Numbered from the stretch's first letter, positions 35,550 through 46,769 are shown. The stretch is 64,000 bases of DNA from Brachycybe producta (GCA_036925085.1 JAUPFP010000001.1:16462842-16526841); one strand, 5' to 3'. Made by a program: numbers and translations. The notes: generated by a model not told the origin, from the letters alone.

Positions 35550-37516
35550 ATCCTCTCAACTTCCCTGATCTGCCCCGGGATCAGGTAGGTCGAGCCGGCA
35601 AGGATTGCTCCTGTGACCCCCACTCAGTTTCAGACTGGGTTTGCCAGTGGTGGAGTTGTCGGAGCTACCATCCACCACAAACACATCCGGGTGTTACGCC
35701 ACCCGTATCCGGGATCGAACTCAGTCCCCCTGAGTCTTGCCTCCTCTTGCCGTCAAAAATCTTCGATGGCGAGAAAATCAAGCTGTGGACCCTGACATAG
35801 GGTCCGACTTGTCAGAAGGTCCACGAGGGTGGCTGCGGGATCGGACATGCTCCCTCGTAGTGGTTGGGTTATGAATTCCCCAACCATACCTTCCAAGTCG
35901 CAGCCAAGGAGATGCTGAACGTATGGTGCTGCAAGCTGGGCTAGGCGTACTAGTCCAGCTCCTGTCCCCACAACGTCCAAAATTGCGTAGCATCCCCTTA
36001 CCGGGTTGACGACCAGCAACACCAGATAGTCTGTACTGTCAAATGCCAGCACATAACGCATGGCAAATGACGGCAACGATGGCACCCAATGAGCTTGGAG
36101 TGGCTCTCCCAGGCGATAATACCCCTGGTATTGGTACCCCTCCTTTCCCGTCTGGTCCTGCCACAGACCAAGCCTCATTCAGAAAGACCTCTTCTGAATA
36201 CAGAGGCACCACACCAAACCGTCGACCATCGCCTTTGGGCTCGGGAGACCTGGCTTTCTTCCGGTTGTAGGGCCGCAAAGACCCCATCGTCAGGACCCGG
36301 AGAGAAGGGTGTCCTTCCAACAAAAGGCACGGGACCCCGTTTGGCGAGAACACTAACATTCCCCGCCGGGCTGCCCCACTGCTAGGTAACGTTGAGCTGA
36401 CCCAGTGGAGAGTTCCCACCGACCGAACCGACAGGCATGGTACTCGACCACCTTCGGAGAGGAGGAAGGTATTCCGAGAACAATGTCTCGCATTGACCTT
36501 CCATCCGTCCACGCCATCATAATCTGACGGGTATGGTCCGGTTGGTTCCCGGCCGACACGGCTGCACTGTGTCGGGACTCCTCCTCGTCCATCCTGACTT
36601 ACGCCCCCACCTGTCCCCTGGGACCCATGGGTGGAAGTTTTCAAACCTCCCTTCTTCTCACGACGGGCCTTCTTGCCTTTTTTTTTTGTTCTTATGAGAA
36701 GAAGGTTTACCGGGCTGTGAGCTGGATGCACCTACGCTCACAGACTTACCGGGCCGGTCAGCCTTAGGAGGGTGGTTAGCCCCTTTCATTTGACCGGACT
36801 TGCTAGCCGTAGACTTTCCAGCCGAAGCTGTACTAGCCTTCAAACTAGCTCCTGTAGCCGAACCGACGGTCAAGGGTGGTCGTGTCGCCACGAATCGCCC
36901 TTTCTCATCCCGGGGAAGATCTCTTTTCTTCTCCGGTGCAAGGATCGGCTGACCCTTGCCACCAACAGGTTTAACTGCCGCACCCTGGTGAGGTGCCTTG
37001 GCAGCTTGTATTGCCCCCCTTTTGGTGATACGCTGTTGGCCAGCGGCCGTGGTGGCACTCGCAACTGGAGTGACACCGTTCCCAATGGGAGGTTCCCCTG
37101 TAACGAACGGATTCCTGGCATCAGTTTCCAGCAGGGGCAGAAACTGAGCCGCCTGGAGCTCGAACTCCCGACGGCGTGCGGCTTTCTTGTCATGCTGGAC
37201 AAGGGCTGCACAACGTGCCACTTGAGCCTGGTGGTATCGTAAGAGATTCTTCTGGCTCCATGGAGGTGATGTCAACCGTCCCCACATGAACCCATAAAAT
37301 AGAGGGGTCCGAGGAGACGGCTGCATCACCACAGCATCCTCAGCCAATAGCAAACTCAAAGGTCTGCCGTCGGAAAGTTCGCTATGGCCTGACCCAGAGA
37401 ATCTGGGGAGCAAGTAGTATCCGACTCCAACAGCTCCGCATCACCCAGATGCAAAGAGCTGAGGGAGGAGGAACGGCTGCTCCCCCGCCTTTATTCTCCT
37501 TCTCCGCCGTGGCTGC
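35550..37516 (-). pseudogene. ORF3 of element 2
   Basis: From 37516 the minus strand reads (A)ATAEKEN.GGG, then a segment ending in a DSLGQAIA-like motif. 37413-36658 is a 251-codon stretch with YHQAQVARCAALVQHDKKAA, EFELQAAQFLPLLETDARNP, GEPPIGN, LPRDEKGRFVATRPPL and a Lys/Ser/Pro-rich tail (KNKKKRQEG). It then shifts frame to WTDGRSMRDIVLG and to RLGLWQDQTGKEGYQYQGYY (36178). It ends with LVVNPVRGCYAILDVVG, LAQLAAPYVQHLLGCDLEGM and LVDLLTSRTL. Basic disordered middle plus compact C-terminal part; no signal or membrane segments. The C-terminal VNPVR..YAILD strand faintly recalls Ulp1-type proteases, but no catalytic set can be assigned. Confidence 0.6.
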
Positions 37517-38216
37517 CTGATAAAAACCAGAAATAACCGTAAGAACATGTCCTACTACGGTAGGAAGCGATTTCCACGGACTTTGACCGTGAAAAATTGC
37601 TTTCTGGCCGGGCACGTACCGCGGTACACGGCCGGAGCCATCCCTGAAGTTACCCGCACGGTCGGAACCGGCAAAAAACTCTTTCGGCCAGTCCAAAACC
37701 AGCAATTTATGGTTCGGTACCTTGGGCGGTGATTCCCACGGGTTTTCATCTTGTAAAATTCCGTTTCCACTGTGCATATCCCGTGACCCACGGTAAAAAC
37801 CATCTCACGGGAACCGCACGGCCGGAATCGGCCAAACAGAAGTTTGGACAGTCCAAACCCAGTACCGTTAGATCAGGTGGCTTGGGGAGTGGTCTACACG
37901 GACTTTGACCGTGAAAAACCACTTTCTGTCCGTTAGAACATTGTGGTCAACGGTCGAAACCATTCTCCACGGTGGTTTCACGGACAGAACCGTTGAAAAA
38001 CACTATTTCACAGTCCAAACTCCTTTGAACCTGGTCTCCACCGAGTTCCACGGTGTTCGGGAGGCAAAACACCATGCAATCGCCGGCCCCGTCGGCGATT
38101 GCACGCCTCCACCTAAACCACGTGTGCAAGCTATCAATGACTGCTTGACACACCCCAAGACAATAAATAATTACTGCCAACGGGCAGAGAAGTGAAATTT
38201 CCCTTTGGGGACTTAC
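37517..38216 (-). other. Intron-like non-coding segment between integrase and ORF3
   Basis: A perfect donor consensus GTAAGT starts at 38216 and a pyrimidine tract ending TATCAG ends at 37517 (minus strand). The 700 nt between hold no frame but several CACGG/CCGTG palindromes. The acceptor context, including the following GCCACGGCGGAGAAGGAG, is conserved at 3763 in the left copy, while the donor is not. Joining the short MARKTQHW exon (38240-38217) to 37516 leaves the frame off by one, so the true donor may lie elsewhere. Confidence 0.4.
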
Positions 38217-39000
38217 TTTCTTTTCTTCTGCATCCAGTGCTGAGTTTTTCTTGCCATTTTTTCGGTGAAATATATTTTTTTTACTTTATTAACGGCAAAC
38301 AACCGTCTCTGTTTCAATTTCAAAACAAGATGGCGCTTAGCCGCTAATTTCACCGGAGGCATGGCTAACAGGGCGGCTAAAACATCATTAGCCGCCTCCA
38401 CTACTGTTACCATAGAGATTCTACCGTCGTCTGCCTTTCTAGGGGCAGATACACGGCATGAATCTCTATGGGAAGACCCAGGAGAGAGATCTCGATTCGA
38501 TTTAACTACTGCAGACTTACCATCAAGTCTGCAGTTGGGCATAACAGATTTATCCACCCATTTCTCCCTGGGCGACCACCATCTGTCCATGACAGACAGG
38601 CGGTGTCCTGTCCAGGGGTCCCTGGGGGCCCAATTTTTATTCTTTCGAAACAGGTCATCGTCCCACTCCAGGGATCAGCCTGCTCTCTCCCACCAGAGCA
38701 GGGACTCATAGAGACCCTGTAAATTCCTGGTGTTCACTGGTGCATCAGAGGAAGCTTGGACAACCTCAAAAACCTTCGGTTTCCTCGGACGGAGGTTGTA
38801 CCGGGGCTGAGGTGCTTCCTCTGCCTCAGAGTTGGTAGACTCTACCGCCAAGCCAGGCTGACCAGAGCTGTCACTTCCATCAGCCTCGGACTCGGCTTCA
38901 CTGGTCCCTTCGTAGTTTGAAGAGGTTTCAGAGCCCCTAGGCCATCTTCCTCACGAACTCCACATGTGTTAACGTACGGCTTCAAGTTATCAACATGAAA
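38213..39000 (-). pseudogene. Pol C-terminal tail and short reading frames after integrase, element 2
   Basis: 39000-38700 parallels the Ser/Glu-rich end of pol in element 1 (12200-12400). 38590-38213 is open for 125 codons with PRKADDGRISMVT, shared with element 1, and a final short MARKTQHWMQKKRK. Confidence 0.5.
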
Positions 39001-39042
39001 CCGGTCCTGCACCTTCCGACCATACCCATCTACGAATGCTAT

Positions 39043-39843
39043 CTAGTAGACTAGGTCGGAAACCTGCCGGATCACCGTACCCAGTTCAGCCTTGTAAGCG
39101 AAATTCCACTTCTTGGCTTGACCAAGCTTACCAGCCATATCCCTCATCCAGACCTTATTACCAGGCTGGTACATTGGTGACTTCACCCGGCCAGCGTCGT
39201 ACCGACTTTTCTGCCTCGCTTGACGAGCCTTGACGAGCATGCTTCTCCAAGGCTTGCTGGTCAGGCAAGTCACGGACTGGACCGTTAGGAAGGAGATTAT
39301 CAATCTCCAACCTAGGCTCACGCCCAAACAACAATTGGTATGGAGACACTTCCATGCTCTCCTGCACCGCAGTGTTGTAGGCCCCCACGGCGGGCCACAT
39401 TTTCTCCCACCAATCACATTCGTCCTTGAGGGATCAAGGTAACATTTGATAGTTTCCATCACGATCTTGTCCGTACGCTCCGTAAGCCCATTAGCTTGCA
39501 GATGGTATGCCGTCGTGAAGTGCTGCGCTATCTTATAACGCTCCCAGAACTTTCGCAAAACCTTGCTACAGAACTGGGACCCACAATCTGAGATCGGGGT
39601 CCCCGACCCCGACAAGATCTCATCCTTAAGGAACTTGACAACACAAGTGGCCGTAGCCCTCCGTATTGCGTCCGTCATGCCGTACCGGGTGCAGTATTCC
39701 ACCATGATCAATACATAGGTGATTCCACGCACGGACGTGGGAAAAGGCCCAACAAAGTCCATTCCCCAGGCAAGAACTGGGTACTCTGGAACTATTGGTT
39801 GCAAGAATCCTTGAGCTTTTGCAAACTGTCGTACCCTCTGCAT
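39043..39843 (-). pseudogene. Integrase of element 2, core and C-terminus
   Basis: This 266-codon open frame holds GMDFVGPFPTSV (first Asp), SDCGSQFCSK (second Asp) and QANGLTERTDK (catalytic Glu), so the DDE set is present. Downstream, a frame change separates WGPTTLRCR from the usual WAYNTAVQES and FGREPRLEIDNLLP, which are read in another frame at 39400-39158. The zinc-binding N-terminus (39958-39850) is broken. It would insert the cDNA, but is unlikely to be active. Confidence 0.87.
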
Positions 39844-40079
39844 GACTTAAAATACTCCACCGTGTCTTGAACCGTAAGTTCGAATCAGGGTCGGTGAGGA
39901 GCTCATTCTTCACCTTGGAGCACCGATTGTCCTTGACCTGCTCTTTAACCCAATCCACCTCAGACCGGTTTCAGTTAATGACCTCACCCACGTCTGCCTC
40001 GACGTGTTCAGGTAAAGAAGGATCATCAATTTCAATTATCAGATACCGACTTAGTCGGCATCCTCATGGAGTTTCCCCT

Positions 40080-41300
40080 TCTTAAACTGAATCTTATACC
40101 GGTACTCCTGCAACTGCATTTGCCAATGCCCCCAACCTGCCTTGCAGGTTTTTGGCAGTCTGCAAATGACAGAGCGCATGGTGATCAGTTACGATCACAA
40201 AGTCCCGGTTATAGATGTAAGGTCAAAATTTACCCACGGCAAACATGATCGCCAAGCATTCCTGCTCGGTGACACTATACCGTGTTTCCTGTCCCTTCAT
40301 GAGATGGCTAGCATAGGCCAGAACCCGAGGAGCCTTGTCCTCAGGTAGCCTCTGGCCCACTACGACACCTACCCCATACCCACTTGCATCGGTGTGAATC
40401 AACACCTCACCACGTGGATCATACATGGTGAGCACCGGTGCTTCGGTTAAAAATGCCTTTAACCATTCGAACGCTAGACCACACTGATCCGACCAGTCAA
40501 AGGACGCATCCTTCCTGGTCAGATCATGCAGTGGTCTTGCGACCTTGGCGAAGTCCTTGATGAACCTACGGTAGTAGCCGGCCAGTCCAAGAAAACTACA
40601 GACGGTGGTCACCATTGTAGGGACATTGAACTCTTCGACTGCTCTCACAAGTCCCGGGGCCGGAGCAACTCCCTCGGCACTGACAATGTGACCGAGATAT
40701 TTGACCTTGTCAAAACCGAAGAAACATTTCTTCGGCTGGAGTTTCAGCTCTACCTCTCATAACAGTCTCAGGACAGTTTTTAAGCATTCGAGAAACTGCT
40801 CAAAGGTGCTCCCAAAGACTATAATATCGTCTAGGTACACCAAGCAGCTCTCCCACTTATGTCCCGCCAACAAGAGGTCTAACACTTTTTGCATCGTGGC
40901 AGGAGCATTGCAGAGTCCGAAAGGCATTTTTCGAAACTCAAATAGACCTTGAGAGCAAATGAATGCTGTCTTCTCAATGTCCTGCTCCGCCATCCTGTCC
41001 TGCCAGTAACCACTAGCAAGGTCCAGAGTTGCGAAATACTTCGCCCCAGCCAGTTAATCGAGGGCTTCATCGATGCGAGGTAACGGATACTGATCCACCT
41101 TTGTCTGACCATTCAGTCTTCGATAGTCCACACAGAAACGAAAACAACCATCCTTCTTGCGAACAAGTAAGATAGGGCTTGCATACGGACTATGCGAAGG
41201 TTAGATTACCCCAGCATCCTACATCTTCGCTACCTCTTCTCTCTCGATCCCACGAGCCGCCGGAGCGGTACTTCTCAATCCTTCTCGCACGGAGGTAACC
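40080..41300 (-). pseudogene. Reverse transcriptase and RNase H of element 2
   Basis: RT starts about 41300, with early blocks degenerate. From 40993 an open frame carries RKMPFGLCNAPATMQK and the catalytic LVYLDDIIVFG. 40648-40223 is open for the thumb (LGLAGYYRRFIKDF) and RNase H (HTDASGYGVGVVVG with Asp, EQECLAIMFAVGKF with Glu). The last part of RNase H (40220-40080) is damaged. Confidence 0.9.
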
Positions 41301-41308
41301 CACCAGTA

Positions 41309-41959
41309 TCAATTGTGTTCGACGAGCGGGGTTTCCCCCAGCTCTGTATAATCGAACGCGAAATGATCTCGGCACTCCAGCAGGAACACCCGAAGCTGTG
41401 CCGCCTCTTCAGGCTTCAGACTAGGTCCGATTTTAAGACACTCTTCGAGTGTTTCACCCAGTTGTTCGACCCACCCATCCACCTTTTCAGGCTCCGCAGG
41501 CATCCCTTCCGGTATCCCGAAAGGAGGGAGTAGCAGAGGCTCCACAGAATCGTGAAGTTTTGCCAATGCCTCCGCTAACAAGTTCGGAAGTTGTACCGAA
41601 GTTCCCTGCAAAGCCTGATTGGCCAGTGCGGCATGAAGAGCATCTGGATGTGTGGTCCAGATGTCTTCGAGGAAATAAATTTTCTGGCTCACGACGTCCA
41701 ACATCAACCCAAACCGAGAAGCCAGGTCTACACCTATAAGGGCTTCTCCTTCACCCTCAATGAGGAAAATATGGGTATGTATGGACCTCCCGTGGATTGC
41801 CATGTCCACATACATGACTCCTATCTGGATGGAGTACCCGCTCATGCCCGTCAGGCATGAGGGGAGGTTAACCTCCTGCACCGGTAACCTCATCTCCTGT
41901 GCCACCGACATGCTCATTACCAAAACTTCGGCACCAGTGTCGACGATCAACTCAGCCAA
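41309..41959 (-). pseudogene. Protease and PR-RT linker of element 2
   Basis: A 216-codon frame begins at LIVDTGAEVLVMS (retropepsin DTGA), then TGMSGYSIQIG and FLIEGEGEALIGVDLASRF. It runs on through the linker to ELGETPLVEHN, the start of RT. Here protease and linker are in one frame, unlike element 1. Upstream of the DTGA only about 300 bp of unrelated-looking sequence separates it from the leader, so gag is absent. Confidence 0.87.
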
Positions 41960-43076
41960 CCATTCATCAACACCAGAACACGTGGTGCCTCACGCGAATA
42001 AGCCTGGCTCTGCAATTCAGGTATGGGCAACTGTCGTTGCCCGACATTACTTTTCTGACACGCCCTACGGCACCTTCCTATGCGGAACCACCGTACCCGT
42101 TCCCGCCGGCCGATAACCATGGCCGACAGTGCAGGAATGCAACTCCATTCCCTCCAATAATCCGCTTCCCCGACCAGACATCGGGAAAACAGGGCCTTGG
42201 CCGATTTCCACCGTGCGAACACTGACAGAATTGGCCACCACTTATTGGAAAGGAACCCTACCATGAGAACCGGTGAATTTACAGACAAAAGTCCGCAAAA
42301 TGCCGTTCAAACACGGAAGAACCATAAATAACCACGGTTTCACGGACGAAAGTCCGTGTCCCACGGTTGTACTTACGGTGGAGTCTTTTTACAGTTTTCA
42401 ACCGGTGATGTACGGACAAAAGTCCGTTATTCACCGTCTATTCAAGGCGAAAAGCCTTTTCACCATCCTCGAACGGAGATACACGAACAATGGTCCGTAA
42501 TCTACTGCCCACCAAAGGTGAAACCACCTCTTTACCGTGTTCGACCGGTGATCCATGGACCAAAGTCCGCGATCCACCGTCTACTTATGGTAAAAGTGCC
42601 TTTTTACCGTGTTCGAATGGTGATACACGGACAACCGTCCATATTTCACCGTCTACTTACGGTAACAGTACCTTTATACCGTGTTATACTGCACGTGCAT
42701 GGTAAACCACCGTGCCACCGGTATACTGATGGTAAAAAGCGCCGTTATCCCGTGCTCGGACAGTCCTGCACGGTCAACCACTGTGCCACCGGAATACTGA
42801 TGGTAAAAAGCACCATTAACCCCATGTTCGGATGGTCCTGCACGGTCAACCATCGTGCCCACCATCCTACTCACGGATAACCTAGGGCTTTCACCGGTAA
42901 CCACCGCGTCATCACGGAAAACCGTCTGTGTCTCACGGTCCTTCACCGGACTACTACGCCCTAAGCCATGGACCACAGGGGGGCGTGGTCCACGCCCTAA
43001 CGGCGTACTAATGACTCCAGTTGAACCGACCGCACAAGAGAGGTTGGCGGTAGTGCTACCCGGTGCCTCCACCAAT
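41960..43076 (-). other. Leader of element 2 with hairpin array; gag missing
   Basis: Next to the LTR is TGGTGGAGGCACC (primer site candidate, about 43074-43060). Between 42281 and 42640 are ACGGACAAAAGTCCGT-type palindromes at about 42281, 42341, 42412, 42482, 42556 and 42626. From 42280 to 41960 a short frame remains without capsid motifs or zinc knuckle. Confidence 0.75.
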
Positions 43077-43850
43077 TGTAACGACCCGACTTGGCCGCTA
43101 CAATGACCCCGTTACCACCGCTTGGGAGGGTCCAAGCACGGGGCAACCCTCCTCTTGTCCGTCCGCATCACGGGTGGAGCCGGTCGGAGGATCCTCCCCA
43201 CAGATTGACGGTCGAACGGCCGCCAAAAATGACGGAGAACTCACGGTGAACCCCCAGTAGATCTCACCGTGGGTGACGACGCGAAGAACCGGCCAACATG
43301 ATGAATAACATAGTGGAAACAGGACGGTGAAGTGCCGGCATAACAGGACGGTGAAGTGCCGGCATAACCCCGCCGGCAAAATCCCACCCTCCTGTGGTTA
43401 CTTCCCCAATTATTATAAGTATAATAAAAGAGACACGTAATCAGTGTATAAATAAATAAATAAGAAGGTTTATTCAAAGATAAACAAATGACAAGTTCAA
43501 CACTTACTCAGTATTGAGAATATCTCCTGGCTAATCCAGCCAGGAGGAGAGGTCAATAACCCCCAAACAAAAAGATGAAATGGTGGCCATGTTGGTCACC
43601 TGATGAATTGAAGCACCAAAATGAAGGAGCACAGAAAAATCATGCATGTAGCATAAAGGATTCACTATTCACTGTCCAGGTCATAATGGCCGCTGCCATT
43701 ATATACCACCCCCAGGCTGCTCCACCTGGGGGAGGACAGTGACCCTTTGCTGACCATTTTGTCGTCTGTCTGGCAGCCAAATAGCCAGTCTAGCAGACAA
43801 CAACAGGAGATTTAGTTTTGCTCCAAAAGGAGCAAAACTGGGTCGTCACA
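43077..43850 (-). repeat. 5' LTR of element 2
   Basis: It is 774 bp, TGTAACGACCCGACTTGGCC to GGTCGTCACA as written on plus. A direct duplication of GACGGTGAAGTGCCGGCATA occurs at 43324-43367. Confidence 0.93.
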
Positions 43851-44217
43851 ATGACGATGCCAATATCCTGTCTTGGGTCCTTTTCCCTCCCAGTACAACC
43901 CCTTAATACAACGAGATCATCCTGATAAGCATCACCACTGGGTCTATGGGGTTAAAACTTGCGATTATAAGTTTGTTTGTAATTGCAATGAGTCACTTGT
44001 CTATATTTTGTTGACCACTGGCCAATCCAGTTTGGTTGCTACTTGTGTTTTTACCCAACCAGGGGCTACTGAGAAAGTGTTCTCAGTATCCTCTTTTTGG
44101 GTATAAAAGGCCGTATATTTTGTATGTAAAGAGAGAAATTCTTTGGAACTCTTGAGCCACTGTTACTATACTCAAGTTTATCCAGGAAATAACAAATGAT
44201 GTAAATAAACTGTTATT
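43851..44217 (+). repeat. LTR-like remnant flanking element 2
   Basis: GGGTATAAAAGGCCG at 44099 and AATAAACTG near 44205 give a promoter and poly(A) pattern like that at 33350-33520. 43884-43950 resembles 60590-60680, so this is a dispersed repeat. Confidence 0.4.
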
Positions 44218-44550
44218 CTACTTAAACAAACAGTTGTCAAGTCTGATTTTATACTTTTTGAACCGAGCAAAGAACTTCAACATTTTATAATCTAGCAATG
44301 TCAATCCAGGTGTAAACCTGGATCTCCAGCCATAGATGAGACTTCTGAAGACAGCACGATCAATCAGCTTTTTTCTGGTGAAAGCCTGGGGAGTAGCAGA
44401 CAACAAAAGATCCTTGAAACTGTAAAGGTTCTTGTGAGAGAAACTTGTGAGGAAACGAACGGGACTAATTTGTTCGCTTCCTCCCGAACCAGGATAAAAT
44501 AAGTGGCTTAGCCAACCGTTTTTGGTATATTTTCTCCCCCCCCCCCCCAA
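44218..44550 (-). other. Unrecognised 110-codon reading frame
   Basis: The minus strand is open from a C-rich run (44531-44547) to a stop at 44218. The product is basic and aromatic (LTSFSHKNLYSFKDLLL, FRSLIYGWRSRF). I do not recognise a family. It may be a fragment of a retroelement or a processed gene; no splice sites were convincing. Confidence 0.25.
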
Positions 44551-44599
44551 AGGTGGTTCGTTACAAATTATGGCTCACTTATTTCTGAATATACAATTA

Positions 44600-44735
44600 A
44601 GTGTGCTCAACACATTGGTCTATTATTAGGTCTGATCTCACATGCCCCGCCCTTTTCAATTTATAATTGGTCGATATTTGGTCTGACGTTCATAAAAAGG
44701 CGGGGCAAACGATGGATATTTGCTGAGCACACCTG
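44600..44735. mobile_element. MITE-like palindrome 4
   Basis: GTGTGCTCA on the left pairs with TGAGCACAC on the right. The core has CCCCGCCCTTTTCAA and CATAAAAAGGCGGGGC. Confidence 0.75.
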
Positions 44736-44739
44736 CCTG

Positions 44740-45600
44740 TATTTCTGAAGGGTTGACGGAAAATTCATCTTTAACAACTGAACGGGGAAAAACTCACCGT
44801 CAAGAATTGGCTGTGACTAAAATTTACCATTTACAATTCATGGTCATCAAAATTGAGCACCATGACAATTCACCGCCACCAACACATTGTAAGGACAATT
44901 CTTGGTACAACAATTCATCACAGGTAAAATTCGTTTTAAATACAACTCGTTGTTCGTGCAGTTGAACGCTAACAACCCTTTACACAGGCAGTTAGAAATC
45001 AGAAAGAACTTCAGTTGGCTCCGCCCTTGTTATGACGATCGGCAACTTCTAATTGGTTTGTTGTGTGGTTCGACGTTGAAAAGGGCAGAGCATGTGACGT
45101 CAGCCTACATAACAAACCAATTAGAAGTTGCCAGTCGTCATAACAAGGGCGGAGCCAACTGAAGTTCTCTCTGATTTTTAACTGCCTGTACCCTACACAA
45201 AACATTTCAACGAGACCACAACTGAAGGCGACTACAACTCAAGTGTGAACACAGTTCAACGCCATGGCAATTCAACGCCCACACAATTCCACATCCACAA
45301 AATTCAATGTTCATACAATTCACCGTCCACGCAATTCGAGCCAGTTCAATTCAACGCCAACACAATTCAACATCAATTCGACATTATGCGTTCATCAATT
45401 ATTTTGAAGTAAATTGCAAAACACTAGTGATGTTGATTTGTGGTGACGTTAAATTGTAGCGAAGTTGAGTTGTGGTCGCATTGAATTGTACTGGTGGTCA
45501 CTTACGGTGGCGTGAAGTTGTTGATTGTTAAATTGGTTCATGTTGAATTGTAAACGATCAGTTTGCGTTCAATTGTACGCACGGCGAGTTGTATAAAAAC
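44740..45600. repeat. AATTC-rich foldback region
   Basis: Motifs such as ACAATTCAACGCC repeat on the left (44840-45390) and reverse-complement motifs (GTTGAATTGTA) on the right (45420-45600). The whole block is a long imperfect inverted array. MITE 5 sits inside the left half. Confidence 0.7.
44989..45190. mobile_element. MITE-like palindrome 5
   Basis: The arms run from ACAGGCAGTTAGAAATCAGA inward through GGCTCCGCCCTTGTTATGAC on the left. The right arm is the reverse complement over about 55 bp with two mismatches. The centre contains CTTCTAATTGGTTTGTTG and its inverse, plus GTGACGTCA. Confidence 0.9.
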
Positions 45601-46104
45601 GATTTCGTTCAATCATTCCAATTTTTACATTAATTGTCCGGCGATCAGTTTTCATGGTGAATATCCCTCCAGAGTCCAGACACGATTATTGCATATTATC
45701 CACAAATTTTCTAATTGTTTTGTTGCTAGTTTTCCAAATGTGTATTTCCATTTTGAGCTGTGACATTTAAACCAATAATGACAACCAGTAGCAACATATG
45801 TGGACACTACGGATATTACTCAAGTGTGGATGGTTGCCACTAGTCTTACCCTTTTTTATTATTGCCATTGGCGTATTTGTTTTTGAGCATACTGAGTTTT
45901 AATGACAGAACATTTGTTGCTCCTCTGTGGACACTTTGTTTGAGGAATATGGGGCAACTAAATTACTGAACGTTTTGTGGCGGCTAACATGTTTTCTTAT
46001 ATTTATAAAATATTGCCTATTGACATGACAGCATACATGTATCTAAATTGTGCCATCTGTGTCTGTATTGCTTATCTATAATACTATCATTGCTAACACA
46101 ATAC
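45601..46104. other. Intron 2 near exon 2, nothing recognised
   Basis: AT-rich, low-complexity in places, no feature identified. Confidence 0.4.
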
Positions 46105-46269
46105 CGTAACATTGAATCCAGTATCTTCTTCATCACAGGGTGTCCACGCTTGAGATAAATTAACTTTAAGTGATGGTATTAATTGAAGGTATGGTCTAAG
46201 TAATTTCCTCGTATTAGGTAGTTTCAGCCCAATTAATCCATACTCTGGAAACACAATAATGTGTGCACC
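46105..46269 (-). CDS. Exon 2: catalytic-glutamate segment
   Basis: This exon of 165 nt (55 codons, phase 0 at both ends) has no long open frame of its own and is easily missed. It starts after TTTTACAG and reads GAHIIVFPEYGLIG, the strand and loop that carry the nitrilase catalytic Glu (Glu75). It continues through a segment with the family's WTPC motif and ends NVT before the donor GTATTG (46104). Joining NVT to the VIHGLSC of exon 3 matches the usual vanin layout. The neighbouring DNA on both sides is repeat sequence. Confidence 0.82.
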
Positions 46270-46424
46270 CTGTAAAATTTATGAAAATATTGATGTTAAT
46301 GAGACAAATATGTGAAATAAATACAGGTTATCATTAAAGTCACTATCTGTTTTAGTGAAATACAGTAGAATTTAAATTATCCCTATTTCTAATTTCGTTA
46401 ACCCAGACCAGCTGCTTGGTGGAC

Positions 46425-46735
46425 CTTCGACTTGGTAGAATCTGCTTAATTTCAGATAAGAGGCAAGTTTTCACTCGTATTTTAAGTGGTTGGCTAGGTC
46501 ACTTATTCTACCTGGCCCGGGAGGACTAGGCCTATATTACCTATTTGATGTCCTCACTAATAAAGATTCTCGCAATTTGGAGGATATTTTGTCTTCGTAC
46601 TTCGGCTGACTTTCGTCCATAAATCACCCTTGAAGATGGCTTTGAACTGCTTGGCTTAAAGTTGCAGGTTTGCACCTGATCATTGACTTGTAGAAGACGA
46701 TGAGGTGTAAAGCTGCAACCTAAGACTTTCAAATG
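46425..46735 (-). repeat. LTR fragment of the second gypsy lineage
   Basis: It shares GGCTAGGTCAC.TATTCTAC, GGCCCGGGAGGACTAG, GACTTTCGTCC and GTTGCAGGTTTGCACCTGAT with the LTRs at 17372 and 20780. No coding sequence is attached. Confidence 0.75.
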
Positions 46736-46769
46736 ATCAAAAACAACTAATTAATGTTGAACATAAAAC

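Larger units (their letters stand above)
34965..43850 (-). mobile_element. Full-length Ty3/gypsy element 2 (type B LTRs)
   Basis: LTRs lie at 43077-43850 (5') and 34965-35549 (3'). On the minus strand they begin TGTGACGACCCAG and end GGTCGTTACA. Flanks 34961-34964 and 43851-43854 are both ATGA. The interior, read on minus, is primer site, hairpin leader, protease, RT, RNase H, integrase, a non-coding segment, ORF3 and 3' LTR. Gag is almost entirely missing between leader and protease. The interior is close kin of element 1, although the U3 ends of the LTRs differ. Confidence 0.95.

Noticed and set aside
35753-36178. Possible Ulp1-type cysteine protease in the ORF3 C-terminus
   Set aside because: LVVNPVRGCYAILD loosely recalls the strand before the Ulp1 catalytic Asp, but no His-Trp pair and no Cys motif could be found in any copy.
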